Shown here: piece after piece, positions 27,308 through 36,414 of the stretch
How positions within the stretch are numbered: the stretch's first letter is position 1
Layout of the letters: the number at the start of each line of letters is the position of its first letter
Source of the DNA: an uncultured Sphingomonadaceae bacterium
GTDB taxonomy: Bacteria; Pseudomonadota; Alphaproteobacteria; Sphingomonadales; Sphingomonadaceae
DNA length: 64,000 bases
NCBI GenBank assembly: GCA_947493955.1
Contig: CANLSQ010000001.1
Coordinates: forward strand, 930,001 to 994,000
Direction: 5' to 3'
Position numbers and translations under genes: made by a program
The notes under the pieces: model-generated
Seen by the model: only the letters and a program-made list of their open reading frames with translations
Database searches by the model: none
What the model was told of the DNA's origin: nothing

Positions 27308-27530
27308 TCTGGTCTCCGGTCCAATGGTGATGATATGCGTGTCGCCGGCACATTAGGCGAGCGGAAGGGGAATGCAATCCACTTAATGTCCAGACAAAGC
27401 AATCCCGCTCTTTTCAAGGCTCAGACATTTCATACCTCTTCAGCATTGCTATTTGCTTGCTTATAAAACGGCTGCGCTCGGCGCGCTCTCAGTCGAGATT
27501 CCTACTCGACCAGATACAGCGCCAGCGAAC

Positions 27531-27559
27531 AAAAAGGAGCCCTGCCGAAACAGGGCTCC
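27531..27559 (-). terminator. Terminator of the TonB-receptor gene
   Basis: GGAGCCCTG (27536-27544) and CAGGGCTCC (27551-27559) form a perfect 9-bp stem with a six-base loop; on the minus strand the stem is followed by TTTTTGTT. It lies 45 bp past the TonB receptor stop. A second small inverted repeat, GTCGAG/CTCGAC, lies at 27492-27510. The remaining 27308-27530 stretch between the receptor and YeiH shows nothing else recognisable. Confidence 0.9.
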
Positions 27560-27603
27560 AAGTATTGTGCCTTTGGGAGGCGAATTAACAACAGGAACGT
27601 TTC

Positions 27604-29844
27604 TTAGAATTCAAACCCGACAGTCACGCCATATTGCCGCGGTGCAATTCCGGTTCCGAAAGTGAACAGACCGGCCACTGGTAGCGCAGAGCTCAGTCCG
27701 CGGCTGTCCGTCAGATTACGTCCGAAGGCCCGGACATATATTTCAGTGTCATCGCCCAGGATATGAGTATATGTGATCGATGCTGAAAGATCGTCCTGCG
27801 CTTGATGCAGCCCGCGCGAGTCGTTCTGTCCGAAATTGCCCGGAGCGGCGACAATGGTGGTCTGGTAGGAACTGGTCGTACTATATTTCGCGTTGAGATT
27901 AATCGTACCGTCACTGCCAAGAGGGACTTCATAGTTGCCCGCGATTGAAAATGAGACATCCGGCGTTCTGCGCAAGTCACGGGAAGACGCATCTTCGCCG
28001 GCATCCTGAATACCGTCCAGGTTTACATCGATGAAGAAATCATCGTAGCTAGCATCAAGAAGACCAAGAGAACTGGTGATGGTAAAACCTTCAAAAAGCT
28101 CTGCTCGCATATCAATCTCGGCCCCGAAAATAGTTGCATTGGCGGCATTTAGTGTGACGGTTTCCTGCGGGTTAGGCGAGCCTGGAGGCGTTGCTTGCAC
28201 CACATCCTCCTGCTTGTCGTTATACCTGCTGTAAAAGCCCGCTATATTCAAAGTGACACGACCGTCTGCGAACTGGGTTTTCGCTCCAAGTTCAAAGGAG
28301 TCAACGGTCTCGGGATCAAAGGACACAGCCACTGACGACGGGCTGTTGGCGCGGCCGTTAAATCCACCTGATCGATAGCCTCGCGCATATGAACCGTAAA
28401 CGAGGATATCGTCGCTGAACCGATAGTCCACACTGACACGGGGTGTAAACTGGCTCCAGTCATCTTCGTTGGACAACGCGAGTAGCGGACCAGGTCCGGC
28501 AAAAATCGAACGCGTATATTCTTTTTCGTCCTTCGAATAGCGCGCGCCGAGACTGACGCGGAGTTGGTCGGTCAACTCAATATCAAAATCTGCGAATACA
28601 GCATATGACTTCGTCTCATGATCGGTTTCAGCCGGCAGCGTAAACCCGGTTGGCAGCGTCGTGCCCTGTTGCAGTTGATATTCATTGTTGAAATAGAACA
28701 ATCCGACAACGCCGCTGAAGCCCTGTGCAAACTCGCCTGCCAAACGCAATTCCTGGCTGAACTGTCGATATTGCTGCGCCCGGTTAGTGGTGAAGAACGA
28801 GATGGATGCACCATCAAAATCCTGAATCACCAGCTCGTCAGACTCTTTCAGCGCAGTTATCGAAGATAGGGTGAGGTCGCCTATGTCATAATTTATCCGT
28901 GCGGAATAGGAGTCCTCTGTAAACTGGACATCGCCGAGCACGTTGCCGAAAACCGTGTACAGGTCTTCGCGCGTATTGCGATTACACTGCTCAGCCAGCG
29001 CGGGAACAGGAACTCCACATATGGCTTCACCGGTTTGAGATAGCGAAGCAACCGCGGGGTCACCGCCGATTTTTGTGACCTCGGCGGTTAGCAGTATTTC
29101 AAGAGCATCGCTTGGTTCTATCAATATCGTACCGCCGGCACCGCGTACACTGTTCGAGCCGGTCCGTTGCCCCAGCGTCACGTTGTTGTAAAAGCCATCG
29201 AAAGTACGGTCAGAGAAAAACAACTTTGCGCCGAATACATCCCCATCCCCGAAATTGAAGACAGCGTTATAGTCCTCGCGGCCATAATTGCCGAAACTGG
29301 CCTCGGCCCGCAAACCGAACTCTTTTGTTGGTCGTGTCCGTTCAACATTAATCACGCCGCCGATTGTGTTACGGCCGAAGAGCGTCCCCTGCGGGCCCCG
29401 CAAGACTTCAATTTGTGCAAAATCAAAAGCGTTGGTGAGCTGAGCGGTATTGGTTCCGATAAAAACGCCGTCAATCACGACGCCCACAGTGGGCTCAAAA
29501 CTCTTCTCGACATCTTCAAAACTGACCCCGCGAAGTGAAATAGCGCCAGCACCGGGTCCAGCGCCCACAGGATCAATCACCAGACTGGGCGACAATGTTT
29601 CAAGATCTTCGATATTCAACGCGCCTTGCGCACCCAGCTGTTCGGGACTGACCACCGTCACTGCCAGCGGCACGTCCTGCACAGACTCGGAATCACCGCG
29701 CAAACGACCGGTCACAACGATGATGTTATCTTCTTCAGCGCTTTCACTTTGCTGGGCAAAGGCCGGTGTGCTGACGCCCGCCATCAAACTCAATATTGTC
29801 CCAGCCGCTAAGCTTCGCTTTAAGACCTGATTATTGTTGCTCAC
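27604..29844 (-). CDS. TonB-dependent outer-membrane receptor
   Basis: This is a 746-residue outer-membrane beta-barrel importer energised by TonB. There is a signal peptide (about 1-31, ending STPAFAQ), a TonB-box-like region EEDNIIVVTGR, a plug domain (VQDVPLAVTVVSPEQLGAQGALNIEDL, ISLRGVSFEDVE, IEVLRGPQGTLFGRNTIGGVINV) and a barrel ending YGVTVGFEF with a terminal Phe. GTG 29844 was chosen because AGGGAGGAGAG lies just upstream and it directly precedes the signal peptide; ATG 29892 would add 16 residues across this site. The plug resembles the large sphingomonad receptors for unknown organic substrates rather than known siderophore receptors. It is divergent from the DUF3604 gene. Confidence 0.93.
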   Translation of the reverse strand: MSNNNQVLKRSLAAGTILSLMAGVSTPAFAQQSESAEEDNIIVVTGRLRGDSESVQDVPLAVTVVSPEQLGAQGALNIEDLETLSPSLVIDPVGAGPGAGAISLRGVSFEDVEKSFEPTVGVVIDGVFIGTNTAQLTNAFDFAQIEVLRGPQGTLFGRNTIGGVINVERTRPTKEFGLRAEASFGNYGREDYNAVFNFGDGDVFGAKLFFSDRTFDGFYNNVTLGQRTGSNSVRGAGGTILIEPSDALEILLTAEVTKIGGDPAVASLSQTGEAICGVPVPALAEQCNRNTREDLYTVFGNVLGDVQFTEDSYSARINYDIGDLTLSSITALKESDELVIQDFDGASISFFTTNRAQQYRQFSQELRLAGEFAQGFSGVVGLFYFNNEYQLQQGTTLPTGFTLPAETDHETKSYAVFADFDIELTDQLRVSLGARYSKDEKEYTRSIFAGPGPLLALSNEDDWSQFTPRVSVDYRFSDDILVYGSYARGYRSGGFNGRANSPSSVAVSFDPETVDSFELGAKTQFADGRVTLNIAGFYSRYNDKQEDVVQATPPGSPNPQETVTLNAANATIFGAEIDMRAELFEGFTITSSLGLLDASYDDFFIDVNLDGIQDAGEDASSRDLRRTPDVSFSIAGNYEVPLGSDGTINLNAKYSTTSSYQTTIVAAPGNFGQNDSRGLHQAQDDLSASITYTHILGDDTEIYVRAFGRNLTDSRGLSSALPVAGLFTFGTGIAPRQYGVTVGFEF

Positions 29845-29895
29845 GACAACTCTCCTCCCTTTGAACAGCCTATTTATTTTGGCCATTTCCATTAA

Positions 29896-29911
29896 TTAAT
29901 TGATCATTCAT
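29896..29911. promoter_or_regulatory. Candidate operator in the TonB receptor/DUF3604 divergent region
   Basis: TTAATTGATCATTCAT resembles the perfect palindrome TTAATTGGTCAATTAA at 35314-35329 upstream of the APH/acyl-CoA dehydrogenase genes (12 of 16 positions match). It also begins a looser inverted repeat extending to 29930 (TGATC...TCAT / ATGA...GATCA). A TetR-family gene lies between the two sites. The link is an inference from sequence similarity. Confidence 0.35.
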
Positions 29912-29976
29912 ATAAAAAATGAGTGGATCATTCTCCACAATCAAAACTGACAGTAGTGGATCGGCAGGGGAGCATC

Positions 29977-31815
29977 TTGAAAAACAGAAATAGAATATTG
30001 CCATTGGGCCAACGCGCCACACGATATTTATACGCCGCGATGTTCAGTATACCGTTGTTCGCTTGCCAAAATGCGTCTCCAGTGAACGATAGTCCTGAAG
30101 CGGAGAGTGAACTTCTCCCGGCCTCGGAATATCCCGACCAAGTTTTCTGGGGAGATCTGCATGTTCATTCCAATCTGTCTTTCGATAGCAACAGCTTTGG
30201 AAACCAGAATCTTGGCCCGGAAGCAGCATATCGTTTTGCGATGGGTGAAGAGGTCGAGACATCGACCGGCCAAAAGGCAAAGCTAACACGGCCTCTCGAT
30301 TTTTTGATGGTTGCGGACCACGCCGAATATCTCGGTTTCCTGAGTGCGTTACAGCAAGACGACAGAACCGTTCTGGGATCGGATCTGGGCAAGCGCTGGA
30401 AAGGATATCTCGACGGCGATGAGGGGATGGGGCCGATCATGACCGAATATGTTGCCATGGTGACCGGTGCAGCGCCTAAGGAAGTTCCCGACAGGAAATT
30501 CAATCAATCAATATGGAGCAATGTTGTCGATATTGCGGAGCGCTACAATCAACCGGGCAAGTTCACTGCTTTTGCCGGGTATGAATGGACGTCAATGCCA
30601 GGAGGTCGCAACTTGCATCGCGTAGTCGTGTTCAAAGATGGTCCGGACAAAACCAAAACCATAATTCCATTTTCTGCCTTGGACAGCGATGACCCGGAGG
30701 ATCTATGGAAGTTTCTGGAGCAATATGAAACAAAGACCGGTGGATCGGTTCTGGCGATAGCGCATAATGGGAACTTGTCAGGCGGAATTATGTTCGATGA
30801 TGAAAGGCTTGATGGCACGCCTCTTACCCAAGAATATGCAAAAACCCGCTCGCGTTGGGAACCAGTCTATGAAGTAACGCAGGTTAAGGGTGACGGCGAG
30901 GCGCATCCGCTTTTGTCTCCTGACGATGAGTATGCAGATTTCGAAACCTGGGATGAAGGTGATATATCGCAAACCCCCAAGCCTCAGGACCTCGCTCTAA
31001 AAAAACAGATGTTGAAAGGCGAATATGCTCGTAGCGGTTTAAAGAAAGGTCTTAAATATGCCGCAGATTTAGGGGTAAATCCGTATGAATTTGGACTGAT
31101 GGGATCAACAGATAGTCACACTGGCCTGGCCACTGCTGATGATAATAATTTTTGGGGCAAATTCAAGGATTCTGAGCAATCTGAGTCGCGGATCACCAGC
31201 AAGATGGGAGGCGCGCTCTGGTCGAATTCCAAACTCACTGCATCAGGTTACACTGGTGTTTGGGCGCAGACAAATACCCGTGAAGATTTGTTCGCTGCTA
31301 TTCAACGCCGGGAGGTATATGCGACAACTGGTCCGCGCATTAAGTTGCGTATTTTTGCCGGTTGGGAATTTTCCAAAAATGACCTGGAAATCGGCGATTT
31401 CGTTAAAAAGGGTTACGACAAAGGTGTGCCAATGGGAGGCGTACTGTCACCCGTCTCCGGTAACGAAACGCCTCGCTTCATTGTAAGTGCGATGAAAGAT
31501 CCCGATGGTGCAAGCCTTGAGCGCGTACAAATCATCAAGGCATGGCGGGACAGTGAAGGTCGACTTAACGAAAATATCTACGATATCGCTATGACCGAAA
31601 ACGTATCTGGTGAGGCCGAGATGTTGGCTTATTGGCGTGATCCTGATTTCCGAAAAGAACATCACGCATTATATTATGTGCGTGTTATTGAAGTTCCGAC
31701 AAAGCGCTGGACCACTTATGATGCTGAGAAATATGATGTTGCGTTACCATCAAATATCCCAAAAATGACCCAAGAAAGGGCATATAGCTCCCCTATATGG
31801 TATCGTCCGCTATAG
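29977..31815 (+). CDS. DUF3604 PHP-like metal-dependent hydrolase, exported
   Basis: DUF3604 proteins look like large secreted members of the PHP metal-dependent phosphoesterase superfamily; no reaction is established. Putative metal ligands are seen in order: WGDLHVHSNLSFDS (H-x-H), MVADHAEYLG, AGYEWTSMPGGRNLHRVVVF, AIAHNGN, and GSTDSHTG. The N-terminus is a signal peptide, perhaps lipoprotein-like (SIPLFACQ). TTG 29977 with AGGGGAG four bases upstream gives 612 aa and starts right at the basic signal n-region; ATG 29923 would add 18 residues. It faces the TonB receptor and is followed by a TetR gene, suggesting that the receptor imports what this enzyme processes. Confidence 0.85.
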   Translation: MKNRNRILPLGQRATRYLYAAMFSIPLFACQNASPVNDSPEAESELLPASEYPDQVFWGDLHVHSNLSFDSNSFGNQNLGPEAAYRFAMGEEVETSTGQKAKLTRPLDFLMVADHAEYLGFLSALQQDDRTVLGSDLGKRWKGYLDGDEGMGPIMTEYVAMVTGAAPKEVPDRKFNQSIWSNVVDIAERYNQPGKFTAFAGYEWTSMPGGRNLHRVVVFKDGPDKTKTIIPFSALDSDDPEDLWKFLEQYETKTGGSVLAIAHNGNLSGGIMFDDERLDGTPLTQEYAKTRSRWEPVYEVTQVKGDGEAHPLLSPDDEYADFETWDEGDISQTPKPQDLALKKQMLKGEYARSGLKKGLKYAADLGVNPYEFGLMGSTDSHTGLATADDNNFWGKFKDSEQSESRITSKMGGALWSNSKLTASGYTGVWAQTNTREDLFAAIQRREVYATTGPRIKLRIFAGWEFSKNDLEIGDFVKKGYDKGVPMGGVLSPVSGNETPRFIVSAMKDPDGASLERVQIIKAWRDSEGRLNENIYDIAMTENVSGEAEMLAYWRDPDFRKEHHALYYVRVIEVPTKRWTTYDAEKYDVALPSNIPKMTQERAYSSPIWYRPL

Positions 31816-32519
31816 AAGGCCGGAAAAACCCGCCAATCCAAAAGGATCGATCGACTTTGAACATTGAGATTCAAACCAAGAAGAAACCCGGCCGCCCACA
31901 CGGTAGCTTCGCGCAAAATACCAAGAAACGATTGTTGCAAGCTGCAACGAAGCAATTTGGCGAGCGGGATTTTGCAGAAGTCAGCATGACAATGATTGCT
32001 GAAGAAGCTGGTTTAACAGGAGCCGCGATCTACAATTATTACGATTCCAAAGACGCGTTGTTCCTCGATGCCGTGTCACTTTACATCGAACAGAATACGA
32101 AAATTCTAACGGAAGCATCTCTTGTTTATGGTAGCTGGAAGGACCGCCTGAATAATGTACTTGAGGCAATTAAGATTATCTACAAGCGTGGGATCCGGAA
32201 TCAGCTTCTAACCAGTACTACGCAGCTGAAAATCGCGAGGGAGCCGGAGAAATTTGCTCCAATTCTGCAACTCAGGCAAAATTATAGCAGCATTTTCCAA
32301 TCGATTATTGCGGATGCCTTACAATGCGGGGACCTACCTGATGAAACTGACGTTACCATCATGGGTGACCTGCTAATGGCGTTGACAACAAACGGCATAG
32401 GAGCGGTATTGGTTCATCGAACATCATCACAGGACATTGATGCCGTCATAGATAGTTTTCGCATGTTGATTGGTATAAAATATCCAGACTCCAACACGGG
32501 CACGGATAAACCGCTTTAG
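31797..32519 (+). CDS. TetR/AcrR-family transcriptional regulator
   Basis: The N-terminal helix-turn-helix is complete: KRLLQAATKQFGERDFAEVSMTMIAEEAGLTGAAIYNYYDSKDALFLDAV, preceded by a basic, proline-rich KKKPGRPHGSF arm. The C-terminal ~170-residue ligand domain is variable, as usual. From ATG 31797 it is 240 aa and overlaps the DUF3604 stop by 19 nt; TTG 31857 with AAAGGA ten bases upstream is an alternative start that removes 20 residues without HTH content. Probably a repressor responding to a substrate of this cluster; similar palindromes stand before the receptor/DUF3604 pair and before the acyl-CoA dehydrogenase operon. Confidence 0.88.
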   Translation: MVSSAIEGRKNPPIQKDRSTLNIEIQTKKKPGRPHGSFAQNTKKRLLQAATKQFGERDFAEVSMTMIAEEAGLTGAAIYNYYDSKDALFLDAVSLYIEQNTKILTEASLVYGSWKDRLNNVLEAIKIIYKRGIRNQLLTSTTQLKIAREPEKFAPILQLRQNYSSIFQSIIADALQCGDLPDETDVTIMGDLLMALTTNGIGAVLVHRTSSQDIDAVIDSFRMLIGIKYPDSNTGTDKPL

Positions 32520-32627
32520 AGTAATCGATCTATCGAACAGCAACATCGGTTGCCCAAAAATCTTCTTTGGTCAGTAGATTAGTTGAATTTCAATGCCTGC
32601 TTTTGCACGTAAAGCTTCGATTCAACC

Positions 32628-33893
32628 TCACCTAATGAATTTGAACATATGCCCGCCGATTTTTCGCATCTGGATTTCTTCCGAACCCTCGGTAATCCGG
32701 TAGCGGCGGTGGTGGCGGTAGATATGTTCGAACGGCTTGTGGCGGGAATAGCCCATGCCGCCATGGACCTGCATCGCGCGGTCGGCGGCGTCGCAGCACA
32801 GGCGGTTGGCGCGGTAGTTACACATGGACACCTGCGCGGAGAGATATTTGGCGACATCGACCTTGGCCATGCCGTCCATCTGGGCGGCGGTTTTGTAGAT
32901 TAACTGCCGCAGCATGGCGGCTTCGGTGTGGAGCTCGACGAGCGGAAACTGGATCGCCTGATTGACCGAAAGCGGTTTGCCGAATGGTTTGCGCTCTCCG
33001 GCATATTTAACCGCTTGATCGATACAATATTGCGCCGCACCCAGTGATGAGGCGGCCTGGCGGATGCGGTTTTCATGGACGAAATGCTGGGCGGCGGCGA
33101 GACCCATGTCGAGGTCGCCCAATATCTGGTCCGCCGGTATCCATACGTTGGTAAAGCTGCATTTGGGATGATCGGTGGGCATGTTGAATGTCCACATATA
33201 TTCACCAATCTCGAATCCCTCCGCGTCGGTGGGGACAAGGAAACAGCCAATGCCGTGCGCATCGCCATCCTTGCCGCGGTGGCGGGCAAAGGTCATCACA
33301 TGGGTGGCGACATGCAGGCCGGTGGTCCACATCTTGTTGCCGTTGATCAGCCAGCCGTCGACGCCATCACGCTCTTCGGGAACTGCGGTTGTGTCCATCC
33401 ATGTCGCGTCAGAACCATGGTCTTCTTCGGTCAGGCCAAAGCACCATTTCATCTCGCCTTTCAGCATCGCGGGAATGCATTCCTGCTTCTGCTTTTCGGT
33501 GCCAAAATCCCGAACCATCAGCGGCTGCACAAGATTTCCGACGATGGAATTTTCATTTTGAAGATCATTGTGCAGGCCCAGACCTTTATGCGCCAGATGT
33601 TCACGGATCCGCGCCATGCCCAGATTGGAACCGTCCTGTCCTCCAAATTCCTTGGGCAGGGCATAGCGAAAATGCCCCGCGGCATCGGCGGTGCGGCGCA
33701 TTTCATCGAGAAGGTCTTCCCATTCCTTGCTCGGCAGGCCGTGATTGTCCCAGTCGGTCCGGCTGTCCTCCCGGCGATGGTCAAAAAAGCGGATATTGTC
33801 ATCGCGCTGCTCAATCGGCTTGATTTCAGCTTCGATAAAATCGTCGAGAACGGTGAGATAATCTTCGATGTCCTGGGGAATTTCAAAACTCAT
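32628..33893 (-). CDS. Acyl-CoA dehydrogenase (long N-terminal type)
   Basis: This 421-residue FAD-dependent dehydrogenase of the ACAD10/11-like branch introduces an alpha-beta double bond in acyl-CoA. Blocks seen include YALPKEFGGQDGSNLGMARIREHL, KGEMKWCFGLTEEDHGSDATWMDT, GWLINGNKMWTTGLHVATHVM, RKPFGKPLSVNQAIQFPLVELHTEAAML, and MQVHGGMGYSRHKPFEHIYRHHRRYRITEGSEEIQMRKIGG. The catalytic Glu may be the one in ITEGSEEIQ (not certain in this branch). ATG 33893 begins one base after the stop of the APH-like gene upstream; ATG 33935 would add 14 residues inside that gene. The pair matches ACAD fused to or paired with an APH domain in other organisms. Confidence 0.93.
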   Translation of the reverse strand: MSFEIPQDIEDYLTVLDDFIEAEIKPIEQRDDNIRFFDHRREDSRTDWDNHGLPSKEWEDLLDEMRRTADAAGHFRYALPKEFGGQDGSNLGMARIREHLAHKGLGLHNDLQNENSIVGNLVQPLMVRDFGTEKQKQECIPAMLKGEMKWCFGLTEEDHGSDATWMDTTAVPEERDGVDGWLINGNKMWTTGLHVATHVMTFARHRGKDGDAHGIGCFLVPTDAEGFEIGEYMWTFNMPTDHPKCSFTNVWIPADQILGDLDMGLAAAQHFVHENRIRQAASSLGAAQYCIDQAVKYAGERKPFGKPLSVNQAIQFPLVELHTEAAMLRQLIYKTAAQMDGMAKVDVAKYLSAQVSMCNYRANRLCCDAADRAMQVHGGMGYSRHKPFEHIYRHHRRYRITEGSEEIQMRKIGGHMFKFIR

Positions 33894-33894
33894 A

Positions 33895-35304
33895 TCATGG
33901 CTTCCATTTGTTGATGGCGACGGCAAGACCGGCATATTTGGGTTGATCGATCGACAGGCGTTCCAGTGCGGATAGCCTGAGATGATCCCACAGACCCGGA
34001 TGACCGGCGTCTATGCTTCCTTCTGATAGGCCGGCACAAAGCTGTCCATGGTCAAATCCAATAGCTTTCAACCGTTCATCTGAGGCAGCCCGGAAAGCGG
34101 GACCAAAGCTCGCCTGCCGCTGCGCAATGCCCAGCGCATTGCCGGCCACTCTGGATTGAAACCGGTCATGGCCCTTCAAGTCGGGTTGAACCGTTTCCAT
34201 GTTCCATTCGCCCAGAGCCGTGAGCAGTTCACCATAGCTGGTTTCGCCCTTGGTATCCTGCGCTTCGGGGATCTTCCAATCGAACGGAGTACAGATGTTT
34301 TCAGGCAGGACCTCTTCGAACAGCAAGGCCAGATCAATCTCGACTTCTGAAACACGGCGGCCAATTACAGTGCGCTCTAATGAGCGATCCCCGTGACTGC
34401 GCCAGATTTCTCCCATCACCAGACAGGCAACGCCCCACCAGACAGTGGAATAGATCAACCAGAAACGGAACCGGGCCGGATCAACCGTTTCGCCGCTGTG
34501 ACGGGCATATGCGGCGAGAAATGCTTCTGCGCTGTCAAAGCCGCCTGCGACTTTCTCATAATGGCCGAAGCGCCAACTGGGTGTGCAGAGATAGGCCAAA
34601 TCCTGAACCGGATCACCCAATCGCGCCAATTCCCAGTCCAGCACTGCTGACAGACCAGATGGCGCGATCATCAGATTGCCCATACGAAAGTCGCCATGTA
34701 CCAGCTTTTTGGTCCGGCTATCCATACTATCCGGCGCGTTTTGTTTCAGCCAGTGGAAAGCAAATTCATAGATAGGGATCGCCCCGCCAATCTCGTCATA
34801 TTTGCCTTTCTGCAAAGCGATGAGTTCCAGCGGTGAATAATATTCCAGACGGTCGGCCAGTATTCCGGGATCCATATTGTGGATATTCCAGAGCTCTGCC
34901 GCGCACTGATCGGTCAATTTGCTTTCGGCCTCTGTAAATTCCGGATTGCCGAGAATCTTGTGGGGCAGGGTCTCACCATCTGCCTTGTCCATCACAAAGC
35001 CTTCGCCGAGATCGTCTTCCGGCGACAGGCGTGCCCGAACGGTTGGTGCGGTGACGCCCGATTGCACCGCAAGATCAATCACATCGGCCTGGGTTGCCAG
35101 CGATATACCCCGCAAGCCTTCGTCGTCCGGTGAAATGCCGGCAGGCAAACGGCGCAAGACAAATTCCTCCCCTGCATAAGCAAAGGCCCAGCTTTCCATA
35201 CTGGCGCCACCTGAAAGTCGTTTGAGCGCGGAAACTGAACCGTTGGAACCCAATGCCCTAGCACAAAAAACAGTCAGTTTTTCTTCGGAAAGCTTATTTT
35301 CCAT
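33895..35304 (-). CDS. APH/choline kinase-like phosphotransferase, acyl-CoA dehydrogenase partner
   Basis: This 469-residue protein has an aminoglycoside-phosphotransferase-like kinase domain: LSGGASMESWAFAYAGEEFVLRRLPAG (N-lobe), VHGDFRMGNLMIAPSGLSAVLDWELARLGDPVQDLAYLC (catalytic HGDFRxxN and DWE). The last ~110 residues (EAQDTKGETSYGELLTALGEWNMET...) form an extra helical domain seen in this subfamily. In ACAD10/11 such a domain precedes the dehydrogenase and phosphorylates hydroxyacyl-CoAs; the bicistronic arrangement here suggests the same role for 4-hydroxyacyl-CoA breakdown. This pathway assignment is an inference from family knowledge. Confidence 0.85.
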   Translation of the reverse strand: MENKLSEEKLTVFCARALGSNGSVSALKRLSGGASMESWAFAYAGEEFVLRRLPAGISPDDEGLRGISLATQADVIDLAVQSGVTAPTVRARLSPEDDLGEGFVMDKADGETLPHKILGNPEFTEAESKLTDQCAAELWNIHNMDPGILADRLEYYSPLELIALQKGKYDEIGGAIPIYEFAFHWLKQNAPDSMDSRTKKLVHGDFRMGNLMIAPSGLSAVLDWELARLGDPVQDLAYLCTPSWRFGHYEKVAGGFDSAEAFLAAYARHSGETVDPARFRFWLIYSTVWWGVACLVMGEIWRSHGDRSLERTVIGRRVSEVEIDLALLFEEVLPENICTPFDWKIPEAQDTKGETSYGELLTALGEWNMETVQPDLKGHDRFQSRVAGNALGIAQRQASFGPAFRAASDERLKAIGFDHGQLCAGLSEGSIDAGHPGLWDHLRLSALERLSIDQPKYAGLAVAINKWKP

Positions 35305-35313
35305 ATTGAAAGC

Positions 35314-35329
35314 TTAATTGGTCAATTAA
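35314..35329. promoter_or_regulatory. Perfect palindromic operator candidate
   Basis: TTAATTG-GT-CAATTAA is a perfect 7-2-7 inverted repeat only ten bases upstream of the APH-like start codon, where a bound repressor would block the minus-strand transcript. A related sequence is at 29896-29911. Binding protein unknown; the TetR gene at 31797 is the nearest candidate. Confidence 0.45.
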
Positions 35330-35446
35330 AAATTGGCAATCGCTATAATGGTAGAATAGTTCCGGCGATTTACGTCGTGATACTTGCATGCGAGGTCATT
35401 CCCTCTTACCTGCGGCTACAGCAAAACAAATCCATAAGGGGTCAGT

Positions 35447-36382
35447 ATGAGGGCGTTTATTTTTCCAGGACAGGGCAGCCAGGCGGTTGGCATGGGCAAG
35501 GCGCTTGCCGAAGCTAGCAACACGGCGCGTGAAGTTTTTCAGGAAGTCGATCATGCGCTGGAGCAGAATCTGTTCCAGTTGATGTGCGAAGGGCCGGAAG
35601 ATGAATTGACCCTGACGGAAAATGCACAGCCGGCGATTATGGCCAATGCGATCGCGACCATGCGCGTGATGGAAAAAGAGGGTGGCAAGTCGCTTGCTGA
35701 CCTATGCTCCTATGTTGCTGGTCATAGTCTGGGCGAATATACCGCGCTTTGCGCCGCGGGCGCGCTGAACCTTACAACAACCGCCGAATTGCTTAAACTG
35801 CGCGGCCAGTCCATGCAAAAGGCGGTGCCGGTAGGTGAGGGCGGGATGGCCGCTCTGCTGGGCGCAGATATCAAAAAAGCCGCTGGTCTGGCGAAGGCCG
35901 CAGCGCAAGGTGATGTGTGTACCGTGGCAAACGACAATGATCCAACACAGGTCGTCATTTCCGGGCACATGGGGGCTATTGAACGCGCCATCGCGTTAGT
36001 AAAAGAGCATGAAATTAAACGCGGTGTATTGCTGCCGGTATCGGCACCGTTTCACTGTTCACTGATGCAACCCGCGGCGGAAGCCATGGAAGGGGCACTG
36101 GCCGAGGCCAGCATATTGCCACCCGCTGTACCGGTTTTTGCCAATGTCACTGCCGATGCAGTGAGCGATACGGATGAAATCCGCCAGTTGCTAGTTCAGC
36201 AGGTCACCGGAACGGTCCGCTGGCGCGAATCCGTTTTGAACCTGTCCGAGGCAGGCGTAGAACAGTTTGTTGAATTTGGCGGCAAGGTGCTTGGCGGTAT
36301 GGTGAAACGGATCAACAAGGAAGTCCAGACAACCAGCCTGATTTCAATGGATGATATTGAAGCTTTTCTGGCTTCGGTCTAA
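35447..36382 (+). CDS. fabD: Malonyl-CoA:ACP transacylase
   Basis: FabD loads malonate from malonyl-CoA onto ACP for type II fatty-acid synthesis. Motifs: FIFPGQGSQAVGMGKALAE at the start, YVAGHSLGEYTALCAAGALN with the catalytic Ser (GHSLG), a conserved Arg in LLKLRGQSMQKAV, and VSAPFHCSLMQPAAEAM with the catalytic His. 311 aa is standard. AAGGGG is placed before ATG 35447. First gene of fabD-fabG-(hyp)-acpP-fabF-mltG. Confidence 0.97.
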   Translation: MRAFIFPGQGSQAVGMGKALAEASNTAREVFQEVDHALEQNLFQLMCEGPEDELTLTENAQPAIMANAIATMRVMEKEGGKSLADLCSYVAGHSLGEYTALCAAGALNLTTTAELLKLRGQSMQKAVPVGEGGMAALLGADIKKAAGLAKAAAQGDVCTVANDNDPTQVVISGHMGAIERAIALVKEHEIKRGVLLPVSAPFHCSLMQPAAEAMEGALAEASILPPAVPVFANVTADAVSDTDEIRQLLVQQVTGTVRWRESVLNLSEAGVEQFVEFGGKVLGGMVKRINKEVQTTSLISMDDIEAFLASV

Positions 36383-36414
36383 ACGCGCTGCCTATATTAA
36401 AGACAGGAACAAAA

